Below, one piece after another: positions 36,508 through 48,519 of a DNA stretch of 64,000 bases (position 1 is its first letter; every line of letters begins with the position of its first letter). Position numbers and translations under genes: made by a program. The notes beneath the pieces are model-generated. The model saw only the letters and a list, made by a program, of their open reading frames with translations, did not search any database and was not told where the DNA came from. The DNA is from Tubulanus polymorphus (lineage: Eukaryota > Nemertea > Palaeonemertea > Tubulaniformes > Tubulanidae), in contig NC_134029.1 in the NCBI RefSeq assembly GCF_964204645.1, forward strand, positions 17,502,450 through 17,566,449, in the 5' to 3' direction.

Positions 36508-38900
36508 CAAGGCTAACTGTAATTCACTTGTGTTATGTGGTAGGAAAGTGTCAACCACTCTCAGCATTATCATCGAATGTAGTTGACCCCGTAGAAACGT
36601 TACAAAGATGTTTTTATACATTGATAACTACTACTGTATGTGCAGGTGCACTATGTATATATCGGTATAGCACTTACAAATGCCTATACATATCGGCGTT
36701 CATTTTGCATATGAATATATTTCACGACTCTTATTTTCTATTTAATGAATTTCACGTCGATTTGATAATGCGTTCTATTTTCACGTACCGTAGTGTATAT
36801 CAAGTGGATGTGCATTACGTCATCAATATTGTGGGAGTTAAGCGTTCATTTAGTATATGATTATATGATATTTCATATGGCTCTTTTTTTCTGTTTAATG
36901 AATTATCGTATCTTATTAATAGTGATTTGAATTTCAATTTTTCGTAGAACATTCATCCACGACAGGGTCGATAATTCGTTTCAGTTGTCGATATTTATGC
37001 CTACCTGCGACCAAAATGTGCCCAGCAAGATTCATCTGAACGTCAGGCAAGTTTTTTGGATCTTAAAATAGGGATTGACCCGGTAATCTATTTGATTGTT
37101 AGATTTCGTTTGATTTGTTTTGATTTCGTGTCCCTTAAAACCCACCGCTAGCCGGGATCGAAACAGGGGGTTTGATTTTGAAATCGGAAATCAAATTTTA
37201 GATATGGTTACGCAATAATACCTTTTTTACTCATCACCCCCTTTTGGAAAAGTGACGAGGGACGCAGATTTTTATTTTAACCTTCCTTTAAAAAGAAAGA
37301 TATAGAAATAAAAAGCCTCATTCTAAATTTCAAAAGTGACGAGAGCAACTATTTTACATTATTCAAATGGGGAGATTTAGGCGTCAACGAGCTTGAGCCA
37401 GGATAGATAGATAGATAGATTTATTGCTCACAAAATTTACAAATTTGCGAAGAGCAAAAGCCAGTTACAAGATACATTATACAAATTACAGACAATGAAA
37501 ATTGACAGTACATACAATTGGTGGGCATATGTGTGCAACAGGTGCATTATCTGGCATTTATGCATTTATGACATTATTTAGGATGATAGCACCTCGTCAC
37601 TGAAATGTTCACCTGCCATAGTAACGACTGTGAGACAAAAATGTAAAAATGTGTGATCCGGTTTCGTTCGGGATACGTGCGCGGGTGTTTTACTTTTCAA
37701 AAAAAAAACGAAAACAGACTTCTGCATGCGGGATGCGCATTTTTATTTGCATTTTTGACGGACGAACTTAATTTCTGATGCACGCAGAAAATGCAACTGA
37801 TGAGAAACAAGCTATTATGGTTGCGTGGCTAATAGTATTGTCATAGGCGGCCATATTATTTACAATATTTTTCAGGCAATTTTAACAGTTGTACGCCCAA
37901 CAGGGCCAATCCCATCCTAGCTTGCCAGGTTTTGTTGCATTTCGTCGAAGGTCGTGCAAACAAATTCAAGCATTTTAAACGACCAATGCATTTATTATTG
38001 TAAGATATAAACTGTTTATGTAAACCAAATCATACAATCTTTTGTCAGGAAGTTCATTCTAGTACGCTGAAACTCTCGTAGGATGCTTCGATTTGGCATT
38101 TCGTAACTTCGCATGATACTTTTGGGGTATTTCCCTAAACTTTTTTCAAAATGCGGCGCTTATGTTGACACAAACCGTGGCAACCATCGATGGACTCAAA
38201 GTTGTGATTTCTTTAAAAGACACCCTCGAGTCTAAGAAAGAAAGAAGTTTCTAGGAGGTGATTAGATTGATTCCGGTGTTCCATTTATATAAATCGTGTA
38301 AGTAATAGCGGTGATATGATAAAGTTAAATAGTTTGGAGATGAATACCATTAAATTAATTAAGAATGCATGTTATATCTGCCAAATATTTCATATTTACA
38401 GTAAACGTTGACTTTAAATGAATCTACACTAAACGAATGCGTCGTGTGCCATCTACAAATAAACCAATTAACATCTCATTCTTTCGTTGCGTTCATTCAT
38501 ATTTGCAAAAAAAAACCAATTTGCGATTTCGACCACACAGATCGCTGATCGAGTCCCGAGACATTTGAAATCAAGGATCACCATGGATTATAATGTCACA
38601 ATAACAAAACTCTGAAAATCACGGTACGTATCTTAAAAAGGCCACGCTTCAAAACAGAACGTAAATTGTCAACGCGTGGTCTTAAGTAGGGTATTGCATA
38701 GTATAGTTCCTACGCGTATGCTTACTGCGTTGTTCGGTTTATGTGTAACCCAAAGAAAGTTGTCATGTCGACACATTCACATCGCCAGCAATTAACATTC
38801 CATGTGTCAACGTGTCGACGTATATACCAACCGACATATTAACTATTAACGATCTCTTAACCTCATACACCAAACACATCACGTGACCAAACACATGATA
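36508..38900. other. 3' flank and non-coding
   Basis: No gene recognised. A GATA tetramer followed by TTTATTGCTCACAAAATTTAC at 37405-37445 is a likely minus-strand LINE 3' tail. Confidence 0.45.
37405..37510 (-). mobile_element. LINE 3' tail (GATA microsatellite end)
   Basis: GATAGATAGATAGATTTATT resembles, on the minus strand, an AATAAA followed by a short tandem tail, the terminus typical of L2/RTE-type LINEs. No coding part is left. Confidence 0.4.
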
Positions 38901-39234
38901 AACCCCATAGTTAAAATACAAATTGCATTTCTATTTTTCTTTAGTCAATTCCAGTTCTCTGATATTAGTTTCAACACGGTTAAGCATTCAAATTCACAGG
39001 AGATTCATTATTTATTTTCATCACTGTCATCGTGAGATGCGCCTCCAAAAAAACAAACGTGGGGACAGTGAAATATGGCATTGTTCACATTGCTACATAA
39101 CGACGTCGATGCGTGCCGGCTCTTTTTTTTCAAAATCAAAAATGAAACTTTCGCAGCTGATGCTTATAGTTTACTGTTTCGGTTTAGATTTACTTCTCTT
39201 GTTTGTTTGTGTTTTGTGGTCACCCGTCAACCAG

Positions 39235-39450
39235 TCAACCCACGATGCTTGTACATACATTGGCGACAACATTGCGACGTGTCGTCCGTCGACCGTCAAC
39301 TAGCGGATGATAGGTCTATGCGCTCTATCGTCTCTCATTTTTGTCACCACGATCCTTGTACATAAATTGGCGACAACATTGCATCGTGTCATCCGTCGAC
39401 CGTCAACCAGCAGGTGAGATATGCACTCTATCATCTCTTCAATGGGCCAA
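39235..39450. repeat. Tandem duplication of about 113 bp
   Basis: CATTGGCGACAACATTGCG...CGTCCGTCGACCGTCAACTAG at about 39258-39303 recurs at about 39367-39411 with several differences. The short open frames across it on both strands are products of the repeat. Confidence 0.75.
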
Positions 39451-40177
39451 CCAACAAACAACCAACAGTAGTCAACTGTCACTAGTCGTCGGTCAACCTG
39501 TACATGAACTGTTCCTTTGCTGCGCATTAATACCCAATTACCAATGTATTCATGCGCCAATGTATTAATGCGCTGATACATTAACCGCACAACTTATCAA
39601 CTCTATGCCAAGGCACTATACTATGCTATATCCGACTTGGGCCAAATCGTGGGGAGATGTATTTAAGTTGAACGCACGAGTCCCCCGGTGACTGAGAGGT
39701 CCGTTCCCCTGAATCTCTCGCGGTAGTTGATTCTCAACGAAAAGTAATTATTGGTATCGAACGGATAGTCAATTTACACACGACAAATAGTTAGATACGA
39801 GTAGTTAATTCTATACTCGACGAATATAGTTGATCTGATATGGTACGAACAGTTAGCAAACCTATACACGTCAGAGAGATGACTTCAGATTCTACGAATC
39901 TCCGCCACGAATCTACATCCGCAGACGAACAGTCACCACAATGTATCCAATATAGCGAAAATCCAACTTGATACCACTTATCCAAACATCATACATAATA
40001 CAAAATATCTCACCGATAGCTTTTATTAAAGCGATATAACAAGACGAAATGTAGAACACGGGGTAATAGTGCAAGGAAGGGTATTGGAACATATTCCATA
40101 CGTTAGTTGTGATTCGGTTCTCCATTTTGACGTGATTCGAAGACCCACCGAATGTAAACCGGTGAAATTATATACTG

Positions 40178-40311
40178 GGCGACTGGGTGACTGGTTGACT
40201 GGCCCACCAGTCGACGAGATGACTGGATTACAGGCCGACTGGATGACTGAATGTCCGGGTGACTGGTCGTTTGGTTGACTGCTTATCTGGATGACTAGTC
40301 GACTGGATGAC
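40178..40311 (-). repeat. 8-bp satellite, minus orientation
   Basis: Degenerate repeats of GACTGGRT/GACTGGTY with an 8-bp step. It is the reverse complement of the plus-strand arrays at 40982 and 42680. Confidence 0.8.
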
Positions 40312-40476
40312 ATAACCATCATCCCCATCTCCACCATCTTTATCATCTCCAAAATCACCTTCCCCAGCAAAAATACCACGATCGCGATCGCAGCCATCAT
40401 CTCCATCACCTTCCAGCATCACTATCACCATCACCACCATTTCTACCATCACCACCTTCACTTCCAGCACCATCGC

Positions 40477-40519
<43 letters not shown>

Positions 40520-40976
40520 TCGATCACCAGAATCAACTTCAACATCACTTCTATCATCACTACCGTTTCTACCATATACATTATTATATTCTCTACCATC
40601 TCCACCGCCACCATCATCTCCACATCATGATCATCTGCACAATTACCTCCATGATCACTAACATCACCAGCACCAGCATCACCATCACCATTTCCACCAC
40701 CACTAGCATCACCACTATCACTAGCATCACCACCATCTCGGACATCATCAATATCACCTACAGCATCACCTTTTCGTGCATCACCATCAGCATCAGCATC
40801 ACCAAACTTTCCCCTATGATCACCAGTACGACCACCATCTCTGCCAGCATGTCCACCATCCCTTTCTGCCCCGACTCCTTCCTCGTGACTATTATTCCAT
40901 CACCACCAACACCAACTCCGTCATCATCACCATCATCATCATTATCTCTCTCTTCACCATCACTATCATCGCATAT
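40312..40976. repeat. CAT/CAC triplet-rich microsatellite
   Basis: Long runs of CATCAT, CACCAT and CATCAC, including about 14 perfect CAT triplets near 40480-40518. It encodes His/Ile/Thr runs on one strand and Met/Val/Asp on the other. Not a gene. Confidence 0.9.
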
Positions 40977-40981
40977 TGAAT

Positions 40982-41650
40982 CGGTCATACAGTCATCCAG
41001 TCACCCAATCATTCAGTCATCCAGTCGCCCAGTCAAAGAGTCACTCAGTCATCCAGTCATCCAATCGTCCAGTCGCCCAGTCACCCAGTCATCCAGTCGC
41101 CCAGTCATACAGTCATACAGTGGCTCAGTCATCCAGTCGCCCGGTCACCCAGTCATCCAGTCGGCCAGTCATAGAGTCATTCAGTCGCTCGGTCATCCAG
41201 TCACCCAATCATCCAGTCACCCAATCACCCGGTCACCCACATCATCCAGTCATCCCGTCGACCAGATATCCAATCACCAAATCATCCAGTCACCCAATCA
41301 TCCAGTCGCACAGTCATTCAGTCGCTCGGTCATCCAGTTATCCAATCGACCAGTCAACCAGTCACCCAGTCATCCAGCCGGCCAGTCATACTGTCATACA
41401 GTGGCTCGGTCATCCAGTCATCTAGTGATCCACTCGCCCAATCACCCGGTCACCCACATCATCCAGTCACCCCGTCGACCAGACATACAGTCACCCAATC
41501 ACCCAATCATCCAGTCACCCAATCATCCAGTCGCACAGTCATTCAGTCGCTCGGTCATCCAGTTATCCAATCGACCAGTCAACCAGTCACCCAGTCATCC
41601 AGTCGGCCAGTCATGGAGTCATTCAGTCGCTCGGTCATCCAGTCATCCAG
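40982..41650 (+). repeat. 8-bp satellite, plus orientation, array 1
   Basis: About 80 degenerate copies of GTCAYCCA (variants GTCGCCCA, GTCATACA). Because 8 is not a multiple of three, an open frame repeats an 8-residue phrase (S-x-x-P-V-x-Q-S). The 464-codon frame 40291-41685 over this and the triplet block is therefore not evidence for a protein. Higher-order repetition is seen: about 41290-41350 recurs at 41510-41580. Confidence 0.9.
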
Positions 41651-41689
41651 GAAGAAAGCCACTAAATATTTGGATGGATATATGAAAGC

Positions 41690-41850
41690 TGTGGGTACTG
41701 GAGTGTGTAATGGGTAGTGTAGTGTGATCTGTGTGCATTTGTGGCCAGCACACAGATCACATTGTTCATTGGGGTTTAGTCCATCTTCACCCGTCAAGGG
41801 ATTCGAACCCACTACGCTAAAGCTGTTCGCCGAACCCCTTGACCTCACGA
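41690..41850 (-). mobile_element. Possible tRNA-derived SINE
   Basis: The minus strand has GTGGGTTCGAATCCCTTGAC, a near-perfect tRNA B box, 150 bp from a CTGTGTGCTGGCCAC phrase with a small inverted repeat. The A box is not convincing. Surrounding satellites make the borders unclear. Confidence 0.35.
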
Positions 41851-42331
41851 GTCGTCGGAGTCGTTACTAGCCGACCAGAATCCGGTCGTACCAATCACAG
41901 CGCTTGTAACAAACGACTTTAGGCTTCTATTGGTTTTCCCGTTAAATGCACCAATCAGCGAACGTTTTACTGAACAAGGAAGTATTTCGCAAATCGACGT
42001 CATGCGCAACAGCGCCAGTAATGAAATCACGCTTCGTGAGGCCAGGGGGCTGGTGGAAGCGAGTTCGGGAGTGATACCGGACCCCTGGCAAGCGAGGATG
42101 GGTTTAGTCCAGGACTCGCGAGATTTTCAACAACACGGAAGTAACGTGTAATAAATGATGACTTGAATTGCATGACTACCTACATCCCCTCATTATTGTT
42201 GGAAAAGCAAATGTTCCGCGCTGACTAAAAATTAGTAATAATAATTAATAACATTTTAGAAATGGCCAGAATTTTAACTTAGGTTCTATCCCATTTTTAT
42301 TTTACAATTGCGATTGGTATAATTTTTTTTA

Positions 42332-42682
42332 AACGGCCGTTAAGGCTTCATGTTTCGTCTGCAGTTCACTGCATAAGGCTTCAGGTTTCGTCTGCAGTTC
42401 ACTGCAAATAGTTACGCAACTACGCACATTTCAGTGTTTTGGCAGCTGTACACTCAATCGGCACCGTTCGTGACTAGCTTCACTGCGGAATTATCATTAA
42501 TTAACATCGCCATATCACATCATCAACTTATATTGTGCCTTAAAACCCTAACAGCCGAAATAATTGAAATGCACACACGATTTCTATCATTGAAAATTGA
42601 GAGAGTGGCCGTGTTTGTGTTCTGCTGCTTCGCGTAAATCCCGCGCGGTGGCGCAACCGCGCGGAGTGGGGCCGATACGTCC
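42332..42682 (-). mobile_element. GC-headed short interspersed element E, copy 1
   Basis: On the minus strand it starts CTGGACGTATCGGCCCCACT, has a GC-rich palindromic head (CCGCGCGGTTGCGCC...), then GCAGCAGAACACAAACACGG and an AT-rich body ending CCTTAACGGCCGTTT. It matches 47913-48228 over its full length and 63901-64000 at the head. An extra tandem copy of GGCTTCAKGTTTCGTCTGCA lies near the 3' end. It abuts the 8-bp satellite at 42683. Confidence 0.8.
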
Positions 42683-43115
42683 AGTCAGCCAGTCACCCAA
42701 TTACCCGGTCACCCAGTCATCCAGTCACCCCGTCGACCAGACATACAGTTACCCAATCACCCAATCATCCAGTCGCACAGTCATTCAGTCACTTAGTCAT
42801 CCAGTCATCCAATCGTCCAGTCGCCCAGTCATCCAGTCGGCCAGTCATACAGTCATACAGTGGCTCGGTCATCCAGTCATCCAGTCGCCCGGTCACCCAG
42901 TCATCCAGTCGGCCAGTCATAGAGTCATTCAGTCGCTCGGTCATCCAGTCATCCAGTCACCCAATCACCCAATCACCCAATCATCCAGTCGCACAGTCAT
43001 TCAGTCGCTCGGTCATCCAGTTATCCAATCGACCAGTCAACCAGTCGGCCAGTCGTACATACATCCGAAAACTCGGTCATCCAGTCATCCCGTCGACCAG
43101 ACATCCAGTCATCAA
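42683..43115 (+). repeat. 8-bp satellite, plus orientation, array 2
   Basis: Same GTCAYCCA octamer as 40982-41650, with shared higher-order blocks. The 1 kb separating the two arrays contains element E copy 1 and the possible SINE. Confidence 0.88.
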
Positions 43116-43304
43116 ATCATGCGACCGCATGAGGCTTGTTGCGCTAAATATCAAGGGTATGTATTCTAGTACAAAAATATTGCGCGCGACAAACTATATA
43201 TATATATATAGTTTGCCATGCCAGTTAATGTTATATTCACGTTTTCGCTGTAGAATTAGACGTATGAAATGCACAGGTAAAGGACAACCACAGACGACCA
43301 TAAT

Positions 43305-43380
43305 ATGAATTTAAGAACGTCTGCTACGCTGATAGTGCTGCTATTATCAATCCGTAATAGCTTCACACTGACATTAAATG
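43305..43380 (+). CDS. Putative first coding exon with signal peptide
   Basis: ATG 43305 opens 25 codons reading a basic start (MNLRT), a hydrophobic core (ATLIVLLLSI) and a polar end. The strong donor G|GTAAGTG follows at 43381, leaving phase 1. This looks like the secretory-leader exon of an extracellular protein. The two SRCR exons at 63.3-63.9 kb are on the same strand and joined by a phase-1 intron, so they could be the same gene across a 20 kb intron, but that link is inference. A TATATATA stretch about 100 bp upstream (43195-43212) could serve as a TATA region. Too short for certainty. Confidence 0.45.
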
Positions 43381-43699
43381 GTAAGTGATCTTTACTATGA
43401 CATGTATAGCTAAAATGGAAAGTGGTTTTTGAAATACTATTTAGAATACTATTTATGATACATGTCGATATACATGTAAAATTTAAGGTAATCATCATTT
43501 TGGGAGAAGCAACTCAATATCAGTCGTGCTCATTATCCAATAAGAGCTCATCGATTGGGAACTTAGTGCAGCAGAATTTCCGAACTCCCTCCTGAAATAC
43601 ACCCCAGATTCGTTATATTATATAGCGGTTTTGATTATTAGATATAAAATACTAAAGAAATATAGTAGAAGCGACCAAAATAAGTACACGAACAAGGCA

Positions 43700-44130
43700 A
43701 GGCTAAACAAGAAAACTAAATTGGAAATTTATTGACCCCTTGAAAAACAACACACATATTGCTTGATATTGTAGAACATATAAACGATGATATCAATAAT
43801 ATACACATGCAATACAGAGGATCAATAAAGTTATTTTAGATTTGAATAATAAAGTCAATAAGTGAATTGAATTGACCGATCAGTCTAACCCCGCTATATT
43901 AACGACGTAGCACACATCCTCCCAAAACCAATTATCAAATTGTATCAAAAAAATAAAGTAAGAGTTATGAAATATATTTAGTTACAAAATAAATGCCGAA
44001 ATTCACCACCGTAATAATTAATAATAATAATTAATAATTAATAGTTGTAGTTATTTTGAAACGCCAATATTGATGACGCAGGGCACATCGACTCACATAG
44101 AACCCCTCATATAACACATACTAGGTATCA
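43700..44130. repeat. Dispersed repeat family R, copy 3
   Basis: It contains AAACTAAATTGGAAATTTATTG, CAGTCTAACCCCGC and GAAACGCCAATATTGATGAC in the same order as copies 1 and 2. It is followed near 44280-44325 by a further AATAAA-type LINE-like end. Confidence 0.6.
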
Positions 44131-45087
44131 ATGTATATTAACATTATTGTATTGTAAATACGTCAGATGTATGCAACAAAGATGAACCTCATGTACCAGA
44201 TAATATCGATCAGGTCAAAGGAAATAAAAGATTCTAAATCCGTCGAATCTTCTAAACGTAATCGTAGAACCTACCTTTTTATACGTGTTTATTTTTGATT
44301 TACGGAATAAATGTTGAATTTGAATTGTGAGGGAATAATTCATATATCTTTATAACAGGGCACCTAAAAAAATTGTTGGGGGACTAGTCGCCCTGGTCCC
44401 CCCTCCCCGGATCCGTCCTTGTTTGCATTTAAAAGCAAACCACACTATTCCATAATCATTAAGAATAATAAATTGTTTTGGAAACCGCCAGGCTTTTATC
44501 AATGAACGAACTAAACGGATGAAACGGATGAAACTGCTGATCTGGGTTTGATTATTCGTGCTGAAATCGTCATATTATCTGGTAATCTGTATCAATTTTC
44601 AATGAATGAAGCCACTACGGCTCAGAAAACCGATTAAAACATATTTTACATTCGTAATGAATAACATCCGGTACCGGATCATAAACCCAACCTGCTATTA
44701 AGCATTGGGTTAACAATTTTCGATTATACTGCGGTTTTGATAAAATGTCATATTTTTCATTAAGTCGTCTTTACTGACTGAAACAAGCTGTCTAGTTCTA
44801 AAGTAGCGCCCTCTTGAAGCGACACTCGGTGTGTGGTTTAAGGGAATTAACGAATGAATTCAACAAAGGACAACCGCAATCCCACAATGCAACGAGTTGG
44901 ACCTTTCACTTAATTCGGTACCCGCTTTGTTAATCCTATGGGAAACATGCTTATCCCTTTTAATTGCTGGTCAATAATAATGTGTTTTAGGGCGGGAACC
45001 GATGTACTTTCGTTTCTCTGCTTGTAAACTGCCAGGATCTATACTCTTCAGTATATTTGGTACTTTCGATTTCGAAAATTAACCTAG

Positions 45088-45261
45088 ATGATCACAAAAG
45101 ATATCATTTCGTTTCTACAAGCATTTTTGGAATTAGAACGAATTGCGCAGTTGTTTGATATCGAAGAATATGAATACAAACTGGTATCGAAATTGAGGGA
45201 AAAATTAGAAAAAAAGTTGTTATTTTGTGTAGTGCATAACGAGTGCTTGTCTTCAGTCTAA
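45088..45261 (+). CDS. Small unassigned open frame (57 aa)
   Basis: ATG 45088 to TAA 45259-45261. The product is helix-like and charged: LERIAQLFDIEEYEYK followed by a Lys/Glu heptad-like stretch (SKLREKLEKKLL) and two Cys. Codon composition looks protein-like, but there is no family, no splice context and no conservation information. It may be an exon piece or chance. Confidence 0.2.
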   Translation: MITKDIISFLQAFLELERIAQLFDIEEYEYKLVSKLREKLEKKLLFCVVHNECLSSV

Positions 45262-45875
45262 ACAAAAGTTTGACAGCGTTTCATTTCTTCCTGGTTGTTT
45301 TTGAATGGCACTGCTCTATATCACGGAACGTATTATTGAGCTGATATTCAGTTCATAAAGATATAGTTTATCAGGAAGTTAAAACCCAAAGAACGTACAA
45401 GGAACTTATATGAGTAGCCTACGCTGTTAGAATTTTATGTCAATTTCAGATAATAGCCTTATTTATATACCTGAATTCGCCATATTATTTCGAAATAACA
45501 ACATTAATTGCACCCGACGTCGATTGCAATTGAAAAATGAGACTTTTATGCTAATACTAACGTAAATATGTTGTTTACCATTTTATTAATCTATCGCCTA
45601 AAAGTCTGATGTCTGTTGCCTTAAAAATTTTCAATATTTAGATAACGTAGTTGAAAAGTATTTCCTCCGATGCCCTTCTCAAAAATTATATGCGATAAAG
45701 TTTTTTCAGAGATTTAAACGATAAATTTTTTTAAAAATGGTTTATGATTTGTGGGTATTTTGGAGGAAGATGTGCTAACGGCAATCATTTTGTGTGAGTG
45801 ATATGAATTCGAACCGAATCAATGTATGGTGGCTGATAAGGGCCATAGCGTGAAATTCCTGGTATGTAAATGAGG

Positions 45876-46172
45876 GCGCCAGAACGCCAGAACGCCAAAA
45901 CGAAAAAGAACATCCAATTTTCTCTGAAAGTTCGTTTTGGCGCGCCAAAACAAAGAAAATTCCGTTTTGGCGCCCCCGCCAAAATGAAAGTTCGTCTTGG
46001 CGCCCCCGCCTAAACAACGAAAAACGTCCAATTTTCTCTAAAAGTTCGTTTTGGCGCGCCAAAACAACGAATATTCCGTTTTGGCACCCCCGCCAAAACG
46101 AAAAAAAAACGTCCAATTTTTCTCTAAAAGTTCGTTCTGGCGCGCCAAAACAAAGAAAATTCCGTTTCCATT
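45876..46172. repeat. Tandem repeat of about 115 bp, three units
   Basis: Each unit has CCAATTTTCTCT, AAAGTTCGTTTTGGCGCGCC with AAAACAAMGAA, and TTCCGTTTTGGCRCCCCCGC. The palindrome TTTTGGCGCGCCAAAA recurs in every unit. Open frames across it on the minus strand are repeat artefacts (repeated FWRG/GAK phrases). Confidence 0.88.
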
Positions 46173-46304
46173 TTCAACCACGTAAAATAATTCTATATAT
46201 GCAAATTTATGCAAATTATACACAGGATCAACGCGCCAAATTGAAAAAAAATTTTGGTTTTTGACGTATTTATCCGGAATTGGAAAAATTTCGGAAGTGT
46301 ACCA

Positions 46305-46532
46305 TCATATAGGTAATATAATAGAGTTTATGACGACCTTTCTGCCATGCAAAGATAATTTAGTTTGGCGCCAAAGATTTATAATATTTTGAATCTTATT
46401 TATTTTCGGATTCCAGTTTAAATCATCAGTATTCTCATTTCCGTAACGGAGATGAGTGTAATGTATAGTCGGACTGCCACGTACGTTTTCCAGTTCGCTG
46501 GACCAATCAATAAGTCTGGTCGGCTCAACCAA
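46305..46532 (-). mobile_element. LINE reverse transcriptase fragment (L1/Tx1-like)
   Basis: The minus-strand frame ends in LNWNPKINKIQNIINLWRQ then KLSLHGRKVVINSI. This is the segment (N-W-x-x-K-I-x-K-I ... L-S-L-x-G-K) downstream of the palm in L1/Tx1-type ORF2, where the family reads RKLSLHGKIxVIKTL. It differs from the CR1/L2 pieces elsewhere, so it is a second LINE lineage. About 76 codons survive. Confidence 0.7.
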
Positions 46533-46799
46533 AAAATGTTGAGAGGAAGGGTGCGCTAAAAGGTCGAAAGGTCTGTGCGATGGATTTGGTTGGAAAGGTC
46601 ATCGCCATGTGCGCGGGGTCATCTTCTGACCATCGGTCATACCTTGATAAGCCTAGTGACCAGTGTGCTGATAATCTGTTTTAGTGATATTATAGTTTTG
46701 ACAGATACGAGATGCACTTTGCTGCCAACAAACGACTTATCAGTTGAAATGAAATCGAATATAGGCTAAACAAAAATGATGCCTTGTTTCTCCGCAGCG

Positions 46800-47760
46800 G
46801 CCGGGTCATTTTTAACCCACTTTGGACTTAAGTTAGTTCACTTTTCGTCTGTCCGTAGACGGAATCCAGTTATTTTGGGAAGTTTTGAAGACGTTTCAAG
46901 GTAATGTCTTGATATTTGGTTTATACATGTATCTTCCCTAGGCACGCCTTCAGCCCAAAAACTGACCCTGTCAGATTCAAGATGACCGACTGGCAGCCAT
47001 TAGTCTTCGCCAAAATCAGCACTTTTTACACATTTTTAAAATTTTCGAGGGAAATTTTTGAAGAGGTTTTTATCAATTACTTGATCCTTCGTATATATTT
47101 GTATCCCCCAAGGGCCCAAAATTGGGTCGTTTGGACTCAAGATGGCTGTCCTGTGACCTTTTTTTGCCCAAATATGTAAATTTTGGCCTTGATTCTGAGT
47201 CCTGTAGCTATGGTTTGCCATTTTTCATTGCAATTGCTAATGGCTATTCTTTGGAAAGGGATATTTTGTACCCGAGACAGGCATTTTTCATGAGGCAATT
47301 ATGACGCAATTGGTGGCTATCTTGGTGTCATCAGTACTCATTCGTAGGTGGAAAAGATTTTTCCACATTACATTGATACTTAAGCATATTTTGTTACTAA
47401 AAAATATATATAGGAAAGTTGTAGCTCGAGACATGTTCTATGCTTATGGTGAGTTTCAAGGTCATTGGGCTTCGCATATGGTCACCAGGGGGGCGTTGAT
47501 TAGTAGAATAACTTTAAAAGTATTTCCATATCATATTGGTAACTAGGCATATTTTGTTACCACAATCCATCACAAAATTGTAGTTGCTTACATGTTCTAT
47601 GATTGTGGTGAGTTTCAAGGACATTGCATTTTTTCAAGGTCATTGGATGGGGCGTTGAACATTGAAATTTTTAGATTGTTGAGCATTTGTAACAACTTAC
47701 CAAGTGGGCATGGTGTCCTTGGACCCCTAGTTGTAAAATATAATAAGATCAGTTTGTAAT
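46800..47760 (+). repeat. Dispersed repeat family S, copy 2, internally repetitive
   Basis: It is made of diverged sub-blocks with recurring phrases (CATATTTTGTTAC, ACATGTTCTATG, GGTGAGTTTCAAGG, CAAGATGGC). It ends AAGTGGGCATGGTGTCCTTG. The reverse-oriented partner is 32690-33420. No protein motif is seen. Confidence 0.6.
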
Positions 47761-47912
47761 CAACTGCGACCTAGGTCTAGCAAAACTCAATTCCATTCAG
47801 TGGTATTGCAAACTCGTTGTTCCATTTATCCGAATGCTAATATTCCCATGTTGATAATGAAAAACCTATGTACAATTCACACGATGAATTGCACTAATTA
47901 ATCTATCAGCTC

Positions 47913-48228
47913 TAGACGTATTGGCCCCACTCCGCGCGGATGCGCCACCGCGCGGGATCTACGCGGAACAGCAGAAACAAACATGGCCACCTTTTGAATT
48001 GTCAATGTTAGAAATTTTACATGAATTTCAATTATTTCAGCTGTTAGGGTTTCAAGGCACAATATAACGATGTGATATGGCGATGTATATAAATGATAAT
48101 GCTCAGTGAGAACCAGTCACGAACTGTCCCGATTTAGTGTACAGCGGTCAAAAACATATGAATTTGTGTAGTCACCTAACTATTTGCAGTACAGTGCAGA
48201 CGAGACACGGAGCCTTAATGGCCATTTA
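47913..48228 (+). mobile_element. Short interspersed element E, copy 2
   Basis: The full-length plus-strand copy: head CTAGACGTATTGGCCCCACT, GC palindrome, body with CAGCTGTTAGGGTTTCAAGG and end GGAGCCTTAATGGCC. It has no coding capacity. Confidence 0.8.
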
Positions 48229-48519
48229 CAAAAATTCTAGCAATCACAATTGAAAGATAAATACAGAATGATATGATAGAACGCTATACAACTTAAGTTT
48301 AAAATATAGCTGCAAAGCAGCGATAACGGGTTTTCTGCACAGCCTTGTTCGTGTCGAACACGAATGCGTGTATATTGACGCAGCCCCGCCAGGCCATGAA
48401 AGTGAAGGGAATTTAGAATCCTGTTCAACTGTCAACAAAGTTTTATAAAATGAAGGTCTACAAACAGTCAATTGGGCTTACTTGTAACCATGGGTGATTG
48501 TTCCAGATGGTTATTTGAC

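Noticed and set aside
40291-41685. 464-codon open frame with His runs and repeated S-x-x-P-V-x-Q-S
   Set aside because: It lies wholly on CAT triplets and an 8-bp satellite; the 8-residue period is the satellite read in three frames. No start context or domain.
40982-43115. CRISPR-like array
   Set aside because: The period is 8 bp with no spacers, and this is animal DNA.
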